The notes under the pieces were generated by a model. That model made no database searches and was not told the origin of the DNA. It saw only the letters and a program-made list of their open reading frames with translations. A program made the translations under genes and the position numbers. From the NCBI RefSeq assembly GCF_032362555.1, contig NC_083507.1, forward strand, positions 6,141,001-6,205,000: a stretch of DNA of 64,000 nucleotides, given 5' to 3'. Source of the stretch: Amyelois transitella. Taxonomy: Eukaryota > Arthropoda > Insecta > Lepidoptera > Pyralidae. Shown here in pieces: positions 40,728 through 53,540 of the stretch. How positions within the stretch are numbered: position 1 is the first letter of the stretch; the number at the start of each line of letters is the position of its first letter.

Positions 40728-40980
40728 TGCATACATACATATTGTTACGTCTATATCACTTGCGCGGTAGACAGAGCCAACAGTAACGAAAATACTGAAA
40801 GGCCACGTTCAGCTGTTATGGCTTCATGATGGAATTAAAATTCAATAGTGACAGGATGCTAGCCTTTCGCCTTCAAGAGAGATTCCATGTTTATAAGTAT
40901 ATCCCTTCGCCTTTATACGCATCTATTGGAAAGATACGTAATGTTTCTATTGTAAAGTGCTGAAAACCACCTTGACTTTG
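40728..40980 (-). repeat. SINE-like (CATA)n-tailed repeat, diverged
   Basis: GCATACATACATATTGTTAC, GCGCGGTAGACAGAGCCAAC and, at the far end, GCTGAAAACCACC. It is older than the neighbouring copies judging by mismatches. Confidence 0.78.
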
Positions 40981-42809
40981 CTATCGATATTGTGATCCAA
41001 TCCGTCCTATCTAGAAGATTATCCTATGTCCACTGCAAGACTATCTTAGATCTCATTTTAAAATAGATAGAATTTGGAATAGATTTTTCTATTTAGATCT
41101 TTTTTGAATGGATAACGGCTTAATCTTTTTATCAATAGTCTTTTGGCGGGTCCCGTTGCCTCCCTAGAAAAAGCTCGGGGCCTGCATATAATCGCGACGA
41201 GGAACTAATGAAAGTCAGTTATACAATTTATATACCATTGGAATCTAACCTAGCTTGAATTAAAAATATCCAGTCAAAAAATCTGATGTCTTTTTTTTAA
41301 TAGATTTGTAGATTTTCAATTATTTCGATGGGTTTAACAAATGGTACCCAGCACTTATTTAAAGAATAGATTCGGCCGACTATGTAAATAGGTTCGTTAT
41401 TTTGTAAGTAGCGCATCTACAGTTGTTACTACATTTGTTACATAATACGACAATATGGGCGAAGGAAATCGCTGATAAAATCAATAAAGTATCTTATATT
41501 TGTCAATAGAAAGTATACAATATTGACAATAAATTCTTTCTTTCAACAGCTACGATGACCCAGATAGACATACACATTTACACAAAAGACACATCAAGCT
41601 TACAGCATATCCTACTATACCATCGAACGAAACTTAAGTAGGTTTATACATGTCACATTGTAGAAACAACAACCGCCGTTAGCTTGTCTGGAAATATTTA
41701 GGTAGGTTCCTCAAGGTTATATATCTTATGCCTACCGAAATACCTACGTAATTCTACATATATAATATACTAGCATACCACTATAGATTCATCAATAACA
41801 TGAAGCCGGTTATGGAAGTAGGGGTTCTTTTGCAAACAACTAAACAATTTTATTGTGCTCCACTATACAAAGAGAGGGCTGCAGGAGCGGGATCCCCATT
41901 GCGCATGCTCTATTCAGATGGTTCCTTTTTCTTGACGGTGACCCTCAACAACTTCAGTATACAGCTGGGCACTCAAGGGAAAGAGAGCTTGTGGTTATCG
42001 TGACCTTTAAATTAGGACTATAAAATCCTATTATTTTTCAAAGTGAGTAAATATATGTTAACGAGTAGGTATGTAGCTAGTTTCATACTGTGTTCGTTAT
42101 AGTGCAGATCCATATAAAGAAGTGTATTATTAACGATAATGAGATATTAAAATACACCTAACTAGTGACTAAATGAGTGAAAAATGTGACGCAAGTGTTG
42201 TTCATTAAGAGTTTGGGCAATTTAATTTGACATATTCATATTTTATGAAACAATTGAATCAAATTTATATTGTAGAGTCTACGTAAGGGCTTTGTAATTA
42301 ACCCGCGAAATCCTTGGCTAATGGCGGCAGGAAATCGATATTTTGAATACCATGTGGCCTGTCCCGGCTATTTTATGTGGACATGTTGAAAAAGGTTTTC
42401 TAAATGGTTTTGCTTATCTTCTTTTTTCTTCGTTACAGAAATGATGAAGCCAAATTTATTAAAACCACATCACCTCCTCGAAATAATATTTAAACATAAA
42501 CCATTGTGACGCACAAATAATTGTTGGATTATACATTTTTTTTAAACTAATATTGTAACAATTATTAATTTTTGAATTGGGATTATATATTTAGATACTT
42601 CATCTTTCCATAGTTATTTTTCTATGGAAAGGAAAGAACCATATTTTCTATAAAAAAATGGTCATTGTTATTAAGTGTTGATATAATCAAGCGAAGCTTA
42701 ATTAATTAGTCTACTAAGTAGATACAAAAATTCTCGGATAGGTGCTATATTAATTACGAAATTTATCATTGGTTTAACTAAAATGAGATTTTAAATATAA
42801 ATTTAAAAA
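40981..42809. other. Divergent intergenic space between PARL and PiT
   Basis: It probably contains 5' UTR and promoter of the PiT gene, but no transcription start can be fixed. A small open frame at 41800-42003 has no recognisable domain. TTGCGCATGCTC at about 41898 resembles an NRF1-type site, an isolated match. Confidence 0.35.
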
Positions 42810-45800
42810 ATGGAGCCATACTCTGATGACTTGTTGTGGTTGGTGGTGTGTGGGTTTATCGTGGCTTTCATCTTGGCGTTTGGTATCGGAGCGAACGACG
42901 TCGCTAACTCCTTCGGAACCAGCGTGGGCTCTAAAGTATTGACGCTCACACAAGCATGTATCCTCGCTACGATATTTGAGATTGCTGGCGCAGTGTTAAT
43001 CGGTAAGCGATAATAAGGTGGCATGTAAGTATAAATATACTTACGATACAATAATTACTTAACTCTATTGTGACAACGAGAACGTAGAAGTCAAACATGG
43101 GTATTTTTTGCCAATAAAAGCTTTTTATCATTGCGCCAAAGTCATCATGGCTGCAAAATTCAGAATGTGCAGATTTCCTGATATTGTTTTCCCTCCTCAT
43201 TAGAACATCGGTTAGCACGGTACTTACATAACTTAAACAGTAGTAATTGTCACATGGGTAGGATTTGAGCCTCTATACCCGGCTCGTCAAGAAACGTTTA
43301 TTTGGACACTAAAACAGCTCGAACACTCAAAAAACTAAAAATCCACGTTCAGCTGGATGGCAAATGGATGGAATTGAGATTCAAGATATCTAAATACCCT
43401 TTTTAGGTTACAAAGTATCCGACACGATGCGCAAAGGTATTCTCGATGTGTCGTTATACGCGGGCGACGGAGAGCGTCTGTTGGCAGCTGGTTGCTTAGC
43501 GGCGCTGATCGCAGGAGCGGCATGGCTGATTCTGGCGACGGCGCTGCGACTCCCGGTCTCGGGGACCCACTCCGTGGTGGGCGCCACAGTGGGATTCACC
43601 CTAACTGCGAAGGGACCGGACGGAGTTCGCTGGTCGACACTAGGCGCTATCGGTAATTTTTGTTCAATCACTTGTTAATCAAACTTACCAAAGTTTAATA
43701 GGCGTTAGGGTGATGTCAAGAGCGAACCAAGTTCTTGACATCCCCATTGGCACACGAGAACTTGAGGTCGCTCTCTGTTTTCACTAGGGACAAATGTCAT
43801 GTCGTAAATCTTAGAATCCAGTAATATAATCTGCAATGTACATAGACCAGGTGTTCCTAATATCTACTATTTATGAAGATATAAGCTGCTGTGCTGTTTT
43901 GTATATTGCAGTCAATAAACGAATTTTCACTTTCATTTTGTATGACGGAGCAAAGGTTTCTGATCTCCAAAACGCTTTGTGCCGAATTTTTTAATCCCTG
44001 ATGGTCTTTTCATGTAATTGGGGTTGAAATACTTATTTAAGAATTACTCAGTTAATATCCTTTTGGGTACCTACAATGTGTAATTATAAGTATCTTTTAA
44101 TAAGCGATGTGTCTGCAAATGATTTGAATGGAACCTGAACATTTTAAAGTACAATTATAGTAATGTCCGAGATATTTGTTACAGTGTTGTCGTGGTTCAT
44201 ATCTCCAGTGATGAGTGGCGCGATGTCAGCCGGTCTGTATTGGCTGGTGCGCCGGTTCATACTCCGGGCCAAGCAGCCTTTGAAGGCGGGGCTGAGGGCG
44301 CTGCCATTTTTCTATGGAGCCACCGTCGCAGTGAACGTGGTCAGTGTTGTCCATGATGGTCCAAAGTGTGAGTAAAATTATCTCTTAAAGCTATGAATAT
44401 GTTTCGCAAATATTGGACACCGGACTCAAGGAACAGCTTATCAATCTAGGTAAAGACTATGTCTTTCTCTACAAAATGATAGTTTCGTTGATCTGTTTAA
44501 GGATTTCCAAAAATAAGTAGATATACATATATTTGAGTTAAGTAAGTTACCACAGGTCTCGAAATTAACTTGGGGCTAGCCTAACCTGAGTGATTTGCTC
44601 GCGTAGGTATGTTTGTCAGTTTATATTATTTGAAAACCACCTGTTTATGCTTTCAGTGTTAGCCATGGACAAAATTCCAATTTGGATAGCGTTGGTTGGA
44701 TCATTGGTCTTGGGCGCGTTGATAGCTGGAGCTGTGCGAGCCTTTCTTGTCCCTCACTACCGTCGCAAACTCGTCGCGCCTGCAGTCAATTTTACTTTAG
44801 GTTTATCTAATGGTAAGTAGTAAATGAAGCCTTGAAATAAATTAATTTAATTTCTGTAGATACGAGTATATACATAGTACTCAAGGCGTTAAGGAGTATG
44901 ATGGGTGTGAAATTGAGTGACAGGATAAGGAACAGCGTGATAAGGGAATGTTGTGATGTGAAAGAAGATGTAGTTACAGGAATAGAAAAGGGTATGTTAA
45001 GATGGTTCGGTCATGTGGAGAGGATGAATGAAAGCAGGTTGACTAAGCAGATATACAAGGAGAGTGTGGAGGGAAAGGTCGGAGTGGGAAGACCTAGACG
45101 AATGTATCTTGATCAAATTAAGGACGTCCTGGTAAAGGGTCAGGTCAAAAGTACCCGAAACCGCCGAGCTTGTATGAAGAGAGTTATGAATGTGGACGAA
45201 GCGAAAGAAGTATGCAGAGATCGTGGCAAGTGGAAAGAGGTAGTCTCTGCCTACCCCTCCGGGAAAGAGGCGTGATTTTATGTATGTACTCAAGGCAAGA
45301 ACGAATAGGCACTATTTGAGCTTGCGTGCATCACCTTAGGCCTTGATTTGCTTGCCACCAGTCAAACGGACTCAAATCTATTAAGTTTATTAAACCAAAA
45401 AAAAAAACGTTCATATTTCCCGCGAAGTAGACAAAACCAACAGTCTTAAAAATACTGAAAGGCCACGTTCAGCTGTAGTGCTTAATGATGAAATTAATAT
45501 ACAAACAGTGATAGGTTGCGAATTAAAATAATTGTGAAGAATACAGTAATTCAATAAAATACGTGAGTAAATGATACGTACGACAACTGAAAAACGGTTT
45601 ATTTAAAGGAGCAATTCATTTAGATCACTTATAATATCTACAAATTTAATCTTCCTATTATACAATTACATTAAAGTGAATTATTGTATTCATTGATAGA
45701 AACAACGCCAGCTGACACACCCACGCATTCAAATAAGAACAGTGTACCACAGCGTCCTACCTCTCTGCTATCCGAAGATGGGAAAGTCTTGGAAGCGATC

Positions 45801-48800
45801 GCAGAAACCGCCGAAATGGTCACCCTTAGCGATGCTGACAAAATATCCGTTGGTGTAAGAGAAATGAACGCCAGGAACCGAGCCCTTTTAGCTACAATGG
45901 ACGACTGCAGCATTCTCTCACGTAGCCTTAGTCCACCAAACAAATCTAGATTACAATTAATTGATGCTGACCCTCAAATTAATACACTCAAGTACATCGA
46001 CGAAACGTGGAGCTGTAATAAAAGTTTTGACTCAGCTCACATGGCAGGCATGGGCGAAAGTTATGATTCTAGGAATGGGTTCCTTGGCGACTCTTGTGAT
46101 ACGATAGCTCGCGGGGAGTTCGACAGACTGGCAGCGACGAGAGTTTTGCCGACTGCTGTAGACTTTGACACGCCGCCTCCTAGGTTGGATAAGGTAAATA
46201 ACCCTCAATATGAAATCTGTAGGTTACTTTTTAAACAATTAAACAAAAAAGTGACTCCAATTCATTAAGGTTCACCTGAAGCCAAAGCTAATGGTTACTA
46301 GCTTATAGCGTTAAAACTTGGATACTTGGGAATACAGGATAAAATGTAAAAGTAACATTTGAAATTAATTTCAGGGTGAAAGCAAATAAAGTAAAACGTT
46401 TTTATTTGTAGGCACCAGAAAGCAGCGCGTGGAACATCGAGTGCGCCGCCGCGAGCCGGCTGGCCGCCATCACGCCCAACTCCAGCGCCGCGCCGCTGCT
46501 GAGGCCCGCCACCCCGCCGCCCGCCGCGCCCGCCGCGCCCCCTCTGCCCGACGCACTCCGCCTGTTCTCTTTCCTTCAAGTGTTGACAGCTACCTTCGGA
46601 GCGTTTGCACATGGGGGCAACGATGTCAGGTGGGTGTGTGAAATTTCTGGGTGTTTTAATTGTAAGTTTTTGTCCATCATTCTGGCATTCAATAAAAATA
46701 TAGAAAATGTACCTTTTTGTTTATTGAAAAGTAGTGTTGCCCAAATGCAAGAACAAGACGAGACTTAGCCAGTCTTGGTCTTGGTCTTGCGCCAATACAC
46801 CTGGTCTTGGTCTTGGTCTTGGTCTTGCGCTCCCAGTCTTGGTCTTGGTCTTGGTCTTGCAGCAAGAGTCTTGCAAGTCTTGCAATGACCTATTAGTCTA
46901 TTACTATTTATTAAAGTTTACTTTAAATCTTAGAAAAACGTATTAGAATTGGAACATTGTGAGCTTGAATTAACATAGCCATAGTAAAGATCAAGCAGAT
47001 TAATAAATAACTGAAGATTTGATAAGAAATTCGAAAAATCAACTGACCTACGATATATGTCGTTTTCCATGGAAGTAACTGTTTCTTAATAAACATTTAT
47101 GATTTATAAGCTTACGCTTAAGGTTGCACTGTACTGTAATTGCCAAAATAAAGTACTTAGTTGTTACTGGCCGATTAAATGAAAATATGGGTGTTTATAA
47201 AAAATATTTAAGACGATAATTACATACTTAATATGTCGCACCCCTAGATGAAAACACCACTAACTCAAAAATACTTACGTAAGTTAATGGCGTTTTTGAA
47301 AGTATCGCATGAATAGCTACGCAGAGTTAAAATACTTTTAACTGTTAAAAAAATATTCTTACCTGTCCACTTCTTCCAGCGGTTACTAAAAAGCTTGTGA
47401 TATCTCCACTTAATTTTGGTTTAACAGGAAGAAATATTTCTGATTCCTTTTTGTGGAAAGATATTAGATGTTTCCTTAAGCCTGAAGTGTTTCTGTTTTT
47501 CATTTTTATTTCAATCTTTTTATGTTGGCACAATTTACAGAAGGCAGTTTGGGATGCATGAATTATTTCGAAAAACTCCTCAAATTTGCTTTTCGGTCTT
47601 TTAGATTTGTGACTCAAACTCTCGTTACTCGGACTAGAATAATTTGAATCTTCGTCACTCATATTAAATTGTACACGTGATACGTTTTTAGAAAATAACG
47701 AGAATTAGTAAAAACAATTATTAAGTTAGACTCGAAGCACAGCTCAATTGGAAATGACTGGAATTAAAATAATTCCTTTATTTATAGTACGTTTCCTTGC
47801 TTTCTACCGCGCCGCCTCGCCACGTGCCGGCTCTATAAAAAGGATGCCGCCGCAAATCAAACAATGCCGCGTGCGGCGTACAAACACACACTAAATATTA
47901 CCTACTTGTACAGACGCGACGCGTGAATAAAATATATGTAAAGAATTAGTGCCGATCACTATTCTTTACATATAAGTGAATGTTTTGGCGTACATCTATA
48001 CTAATATTATAAAGCTGAAGAGTTCGTTTGTATGTTTGATGACAGAAGTTTTAAAATAAATAAATAAGTCCTGAACGTCACTATACCTCCAAAGTTACTA
48101 TTCCTCGTGGACGAAGTCGCGGGCACAGCTAGTAAATACTTACTCTCATCATCTCTCTCAGAGACATTCGGGCTGGTAAGTAATACAAAACTCTTATCGC
48201 AGGCTTTTTATTTTATTAGTAGGTAAGTACCTACGCTTTTTATATTATTTTATTAGTTTTGTAGAATTTTTTTACACGTTTCAAGTATATTTAAAAGTGG
48301 CTACAATATTTATTAAACTGGTGATATTTGAACACTTTTTTGCTATTATTTCTTGTAAAAACTTAAGAAATATAATGACTAAATGTACAATAATAGTACC
48401 TAAGTAATTAGTTTAAAACCATATAAGTAATCAATATTATAATATATACTTACTAGAATGAATTAATATGACATCTACTATCTATCCTTACCATTTTATC
48501 CTAATCATAATACTACTTGCGTGATCAGTATAATGTATTCATTTTCATTCTAAGCACTTTGAAACTTATTTATTCTTTGGAACACCTGTAGGTACTCTTA
48601 AAATTCGAAATTATTTTGCATGAGTATACCTACGGCGGCAATCAAATAGTGTCAAATGTTATGATTTCGGCGTTGCGGCAACGATTGTTTTAGATTTCAA
48701 AAGAAGCCGCTGGCGCGTGTATCATAACCATGTACTTCCGAAAAGCGGCAAATTTCTTTGAGAAGTAAGTAAAAAAACCTTTGATGCCGCATTATCAAAG

Positions 48801-51265
48801 TGCCGATGGTTAAAACATAACTATGCATGCACTCAGTTTGATTTTAATAGATATTTTTTTATTCGCTATGTTTATGGTATTAGTCGTAATGCGCATAGGT
48901 CCAGTTTTTCATATTCTTTGATACAGTTTTTTGCGTCTCATAGAATTCCTAAGCGTACCTACCTATACACCGAACTGTTACACCTAACTACTCAGTGAAA
49001 TAGCGCTAAGTCCTAGCTGCAAGACGCAAGAGTCTTGCAGGCTATGTCTTGTTCTTGCTCAAGTCTTGCACGGTCAGTCTTGGTCTTGGTCTTGCGCCAA
49101 TACACCTGGTCTTGTTCTTGGTCTTGGTCTTGCAAAAACGCAAGAACAAGACCAAGACTGCAAGACCAAGACTGAATTTGGGCAACACTATTGAAAAGAC
49201 ATCAACGAGTCAGAAGGAAAAGTAATTTTCACCAAGAAAAATCTTAAAAAAATTAAACGGTAAATGTTTTTTTAATCTGTAATCCGACCATGCCTAACTT
49301 TTCAAGAGAACTGGGATTTTAAAATGTTTACAAGAAGAGCATCTAATGAAATACATATAAAAGGTAAGTATAAAATGTTAATTTTCAAATGAAAATATTT
49401 CAGCAATGCCATAGGGCCGCTGGTGGCGTTGTGGCTGCTGTACTCGGAGGGCGCGGCGCACGCCAAGGCGGAGACGCCGCTGGCCATCCTGGTGTTCGGC
49501 GGCGCGGGCATCGCGCTGGGGCTGTGGCTCTGGGGCCGGCGCGTCATCCGCACGGTGGGCGAGGACCTCACTAGCATCACGCCTGACACGTAAATTATCT
49601 TGACATTTAATATCAATAATCAACACTTAGGCCAGCGCACGCAAGGAAAGGACTTAAATAAATCTTTAGTACCTAATACTATAAAGCTGAAGAGTTTGTT
49701 TGTTTGAAGGCGCTAATCTAAGGACCTACTGTTCGAATTGAAATTTTTTTTTGCGCTGAATAGACTATTTATTGAGGAAGGCTATTGGCTATATAACATC
49801 ACGCTGCAACTATTAGGAGCGAAGAAATAATGGAATATGGAGAAAAACGAGGAAAATTATTCATCCTTGAGGGCTTCAATGATGCCCAAAAGAACTATTC
49901 CACGCGGACGAAGTCGCGGGCACAGCTAGTTATTTAATAAAGTGTAAGTCAAACGTGCATTTTGTTTTCATTGAATTATGACTCTTTGCACCCACATCTC
50001 ATATATACTTATACAACGAATCGGGTTCGCTAGCATTTGTTTGTCCTGTTTGGACATTTTGACGTACGAAGTCATGAGCCAACGAATTTGAGTGCAAACG
50101 TTCGTTGGCATTCCTTCACCCGTTCTGTAGTGTATCTGGCTTTGCACATATTTCTTTAGTTATTTAATCTTTATTATATGTAGAAACTATTTTAATACAA
50201 TATGCGAACTCGATACTCAATGCATTATCTAAAATTATAGTCAGCGTTAAATGAAGTTGTAACTTTGCTGTTGTTCATCCGATAGTAGATATAAAATAAA
50301 AATGAAATAAATAATTTTGTCGTGTGGTTCCCGGCACCAATACAAAAAAGAATAGGACCACTCCATCTCTTTCCCATGGATGTCGTAAAAGGCGACTAAG
50401 GAATAGGCTTACAAACTTGGGATTCTTTTTAGGCGATGGGCTAGTAACCTGTCACTATTTAAATCTCAATTCTATCATTAAGCCAAATAGCTGAACTGGC
50501 TGGCTGTGGCCATTCAGTCTTTTCAAGACTGTTGGCTCTGTCTACCCCGCAAGGGATATAGACGTGACCATATGTATGTATGTTAGGTATAGGTCGCATA
50601 TTGTATTTTAATACAACCTTGATACTCAATGCATTATCTAGAATTATAGTCAGCGTTAAATGAAGTTGTAACTTTGCTGTTGTTCATCCGATAGTATAAA
50701 ATAAAAATGAAATAAATAATTTCAGGGGCTTCACAATAGAGCTGGGCGCTGCGCTGACCGTTCTGGTGGCGAGCAAGGCGGGGCTGCCCGTGTCCACTAC
50801 GCACTGCAAGGTGGGCTCGGTCGTCTGCGTGGGCTACTTCTCCCACAAGGCTGTCGATTGGAGCCTGTTCAGGTAAAAGCTTGTTTATTTGTTTATATTT
50901 TCGATATTTATACTTAACTAATAACTGTGCCGTGTGCTTTTCGGCACTTTATAATAGAACCACTCCATATCTTGGCCATGGATGTCGTAAAAGGCGACTA
51001 AGAGTCAGGCTTATGAATTTATGCTTCCTCTTGTGGGTGATGGGTTCGCAACCTATAAAGTCACTATAAAGCTGAACGTGGACTTACAGCCTTTTACAAG
51101 ACTTTGGCTCTGTCTACCCCGCAAAGGATATAGACGAAGAGATTTTATGTATATAATAAATAATCTTTTTCCAGAAATATTATCTTCGCGTGGGTGGTGA
51201 CGCTTCCGGCCGCTGCGGGCATGGCGGCACTCTCGATGCTAGCACTCGAAGCTTTTGTTGTTTAA
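42810..51265 (+). CDS. PiT-family sodium-dependent phosphate transporter (SLC20 type)
   Basis: Nine exons are phase-consistent: 42810-43002, 43407-43652, 44185-44367, 44657-44812, 45700-46193, 46412-46629, 49404-49589, 50726-50872 and 51175-51265, giving 637 residues. The two inverted PiT signatures are intact: [18 protein letters not shown] in the N-terminal half, and AHGGNDVR joined across the intron to [11 protein letters not shown] in the C-terminal half. [15 protein letters not shown] and [15 protein letters not shown] are the paired second motifs. The large hydrophilic loop is mostly exon 5 (165 residues, Ser/Asp-rich) plus an Ala/Pro-rich part of exon 6. About ten to twelve membrane helices are expected. 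Function: plasma-membrane Na+/Pi cotransport. The introns carry many insertions, including a 2.46-kb hAT element. Confidence 0.96.
44888..45285 (+). mobile_element. 5'-truncated LINE copy with 11-bp TSD in a PiT intron
   Basis: An open frame (44898-45275) encodes the end of a non-LTR retrotransposon polyprotein, with [32 protein letters not shown] and [17 protein letters not shown], the C-terminal signature seen after many insect LINE reverse transcriptases. It ends TTTTATGTAT. GTACTCAAGGC flanks both sides (44877-44887 and 45286-45296), proving retroposition with 5' truncation. The intact frame and exact duplication suggest a recent event. Confidence 0.9.
45408..45518 (-). repeat. SINE-like fragment in a PiT intron
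   Basis: CCCGCGAAGTAGACAAAACC, then TGAAAGGCCACGTTCAGCTG and AGTGATAGGTTGCG. A comparable shorter scrap lies at about 43322-43385 (CCACGTTCAGCTGGATGGC). Confidence 0.7.
47345..47662 (-). pseudogene. BED zinc-finger exon of a hAT transposase (incomplete)
   Basis: [20 protein letters not shown] leads into [20 protein letters not shown]; then C..C (CKLC) and the H pair in [14 protein letters not shown] complete the BED-type finger. The frame reaches a good donor (GGACAG|GTAAGAA) near 47360, and no following catalytic exon was found before the element end at 46732. It is therefore a DNA-binding domain left without its transposase core. Confidence 0.8.
47995..48134 (-). repeat. GCCCGCGACTTCG-family repeat nested in the hAT element
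   Basis: ATACTAATATTATAAAGCTG to GACGAAGTCGCGGGCACAGC, reverse orientation. Confidence 0.75.
49672..49931 (-). repeat. GCCCGCGACTTCG-family repeat in a PiT intron
   Basis: ACTATAAAGCTGAAGAGTTT to GCGGACGAAGTCGCGGGCAC, a longer copy. It shares its internal segment (ACATCACGCTGCAACTATTA, CATCCTTGAGGGCTTC) with the copies at 6301-6722. Confidence 0.78.
50321..50583 (+). repeat. SINE-like (CATA)n-tailed repeat, full length, beside a duplicated intron segment
   Basis: CGTGTGGTTCCCGGCACCAA to CGTGACCATATGTATGTATG. It is bracketed by two copies of a host intron segment of about 120 bp (about 50189-50318 and 50600-50723), the second of which leads into the acceptor of PiT exon 8. Confidence 0.88.
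50928..51150 (+). repeat. SINE-like repeat in the last PiT intron
   Basis: GCCGTGTGCTTTTCGGCACT, GGATGTCGTAAAAGGCGACT, CTCTGTCTACCCCGCAAAGG, ending TTTTATGTATATA only about 20 bp before the acceptor of the last exon. Confidence 0.82.
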
Positions 51266-53313
51266 GTATTTAAGTGTGTGCTAGGGTTGCCTGGTTGCCA
51301 TGAGCGGGACACCCTGCGTTGTTGAACATTTTTCCCTTTTTTGAGAAGTTGGGGTAGTACATATTCTGACTTGACGACGAATTGATCGTTTTTTTGTCGC
51401 CTTCTTATTACATTAAATTGTTCAGCTTTAGAGACCATTACCGTTCGTTCCTCTGCAGTAAGTATAAAAATTCGAACAGGCCGGACAGGGCATGGGCAAC
51501 CCTAATCCCGGTTATGACCTCCGTTAATATGCCGGGGCCGCTTTGGGTAAGTTAAAGATTTTACACGAAGCGACTCTCGACTGATAACGATGATGAAGAT
51601 GATCATGCAACCTGTGCAAGGAACCTATACCTACTTATGTTACGACGTTAATTAAATAGACAGATGAGTTCAACATTCTTGTTATAGGGGTGAATCATGG
51701 AATTTCATATCATTACAATAGATATTTATTCAAATACTTATAACTCAACGGAACAGTAAGCTCCAAATGTCATGTCGTAGTTACTTTTTAATGTATCAGG
51801 GATATAAAGATATATATTTGGGTATATAAGTATATCGCACGTCCAACCTTGACAAATATCTGTTAAAATATGTGAATCTAGGATCGCTTACGCTAAAGAT
51901 AGCAAGATAAAAACAAGGATACAATAATTGCTTTGTTCTGCGATGTAAGTCTTTAAACTGTTCTTCAAACAGTCCTTTGTCAACACAATATTAGGAACCC
52001 TTCTCACATTGGGCCAATTGTTTGTTGATTACTGATTGGCTCAGTCACTTATCACATCGCCAGAATATAAATTGCCGGCTCGTAAACCGTTTCAGCAGGG
52101 TTTCCTCGAAATACGAGTATGCTTTATTTGTATAAGTGGGTGTGTTTTAATAACGTAGTATTCAACACGATTTGACACGATCAAATCACAGCCATAACTT
52201 CCGAGAAATAAAGTTCGATTCGAATACATGATGAAACTTTAGATTCGCCCTTTTTAATATCAGTTAATGTGTTCCTAGTAAAACAGTAATTCTTTTCAAC
52301 GGTTCAAATTTCACTTATGCTTATTACCTAATCTTTAAGCCTCCTTTAAGATTGACTGTATTCGATACCTACAAAGTTTATTTTATATATAGATAGTACT
52401 TACTAACGTTTTGCAATATTTCCATATCAGGATATATACTTACCTATTACCGGTACTAAAATCCCTATTATAAAAACTACAAAGTAAGTACTTCACAACT
52501 CCGGCACATAACAATAGAGCCTAGTGGGTAACATTGAAGTAAGTACTTGATTGTTACACAACTTATTAGTATAAATAGTAATGTGATATACCTACCTAAT
52601 GTGAAACCTGTAAAACGATTTGAAAACTAAATCGTCAATTTTAATGTAAATTATGTATGGCCTAGATTATTAAAATGCCAATTGATTCTAGGAAGAACTT
52701 TATTTTTTTAAAGTAAGTTCTGAAAACTTTATAAGTAGAACAGTATGGCGGAGAAACATGACTCCCTTTTCTTATAAACCAAAAAAATAGGGGCCAAGTT
52801 TCTCTGCCGGTGCAGACAAACCTAGTCTTAACAGTTCTTTTACATTGTCAATGTTTTAAGTGTAAAATGTAAAGATTAGTACTAACTGTAACTATTGCAC
52901 GTATTTTTTAGGCCCATCAGTAATGAAACTTATCTCATGTATAGGTATGGTAAAATATCGATAAAAGTCAAATGAGAAAAAAATAACTATTAACGACTTA
53001 CTGCGTTTATCCAAATTGTTGTTTTTATAAACCTTTATAATTTTAAAGCCATTCTTCTAAATATATATAAGTACTTATCTTTCATCCCTGCCAATTAAAT
53101 AAGTTGTCGTTGTGATAGTTTGCTTTTTTCGAAGCATTTACCCAAAACTGCGAACCACTGTCTATTGTAATAATAGTATTAACTAAGTACTGTTAAATTT
53201 AGTAAAAAATGTGCTGATTAGTTCGTTAGTTTCATTTTCACTTTGGACAGACCTTTTATCCCAGAAAAACCATATGTTAAGTTCTCTGCCTGGTTGTAAA
53301 AGGAGAAAGAAAG
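51266..53313. other. Intergenic downstream of PiT
   Basis: PiT 3' UTR and intergenic DNA. Around 51480-51620 a decayed SINE body is visible (GGCATGGGCAACCCTAATCC, TTTACACGAAGCGACTCTCG). The rest is AT-rich with nothing recognised. Confidence 0.45.
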
Positions 53314-53540
53314 TGTGGCGACATCTCTTCACCACAAGTCACAACAACCAATCTACGCGACGCTATCAGTTAAAAACAGCGAAAAATCGAAATGCGCAAG
53401 CAGAGATTTCACGGATTGGAGCATAAATACAACCTCCGACTCAACATCGTCGGAGCCGCGGTTCCCCAGGCATAACACCTAGCCTGGCGGAAGATCTTCC
53501 CTTTGGTGGCGGTTGAGCCCGAATCATCGCTCCCGTTACA
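53314..53540 (+). repeat. 227-bp repeat with TG...CA ends and 4-bp TSD (candidate solo LTR)
   Basis: It begins TGTGGCGACATCTCTTCACC and ends CATCGCTCCCGTTACA. AAAG flanks both sides (53310-53313 and 53541-53544). A related copy sits at 20257-20490. TG...CA ends plus a short duplication are the hallmarks of an LTR left by recombination. Confidence 0.65.

Larger units (their letters stand above)
46732..49190 (-). mobile_element. hAT-family DNA transposon remnant in a PiT intron, 8-bp TSD
   Basis: The terminal inverted repeats TAGTGTTGCCCAAAT / ATTTGGGCAACACTA are perfect over 15 bp, and TTGAAAAG flanks both sides (46724-46731 and 49191-49198), a hAT-type duplication. Both ends carry arrays of the hexamer GGTCTT with the shared block GCGCCAATACACCTGGTC. 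A BED-type zinc finger frame (47345-47662, reverse strand) is the only coding part recognised. The catalytic hAT domain is missing. A TATA-box-like TATAAAA with a GC-rich surround is at 47834-47840 on the + strand. Another repeat copy (47995-48134) is nested inside. Confidence 0.88.

Noticed and set aside
41800-42003. 67-codon open frame upstream of PiT
   Set aside because: No signal peptide, domain or splice continuity with PiT; most likely chance.
45684-46268. Separate gene of 194 codons
   Set aside because: It is exon 5 of the PiT transporter (hydrophilic loop), with matching splice phases on both sides and no domain of its own.
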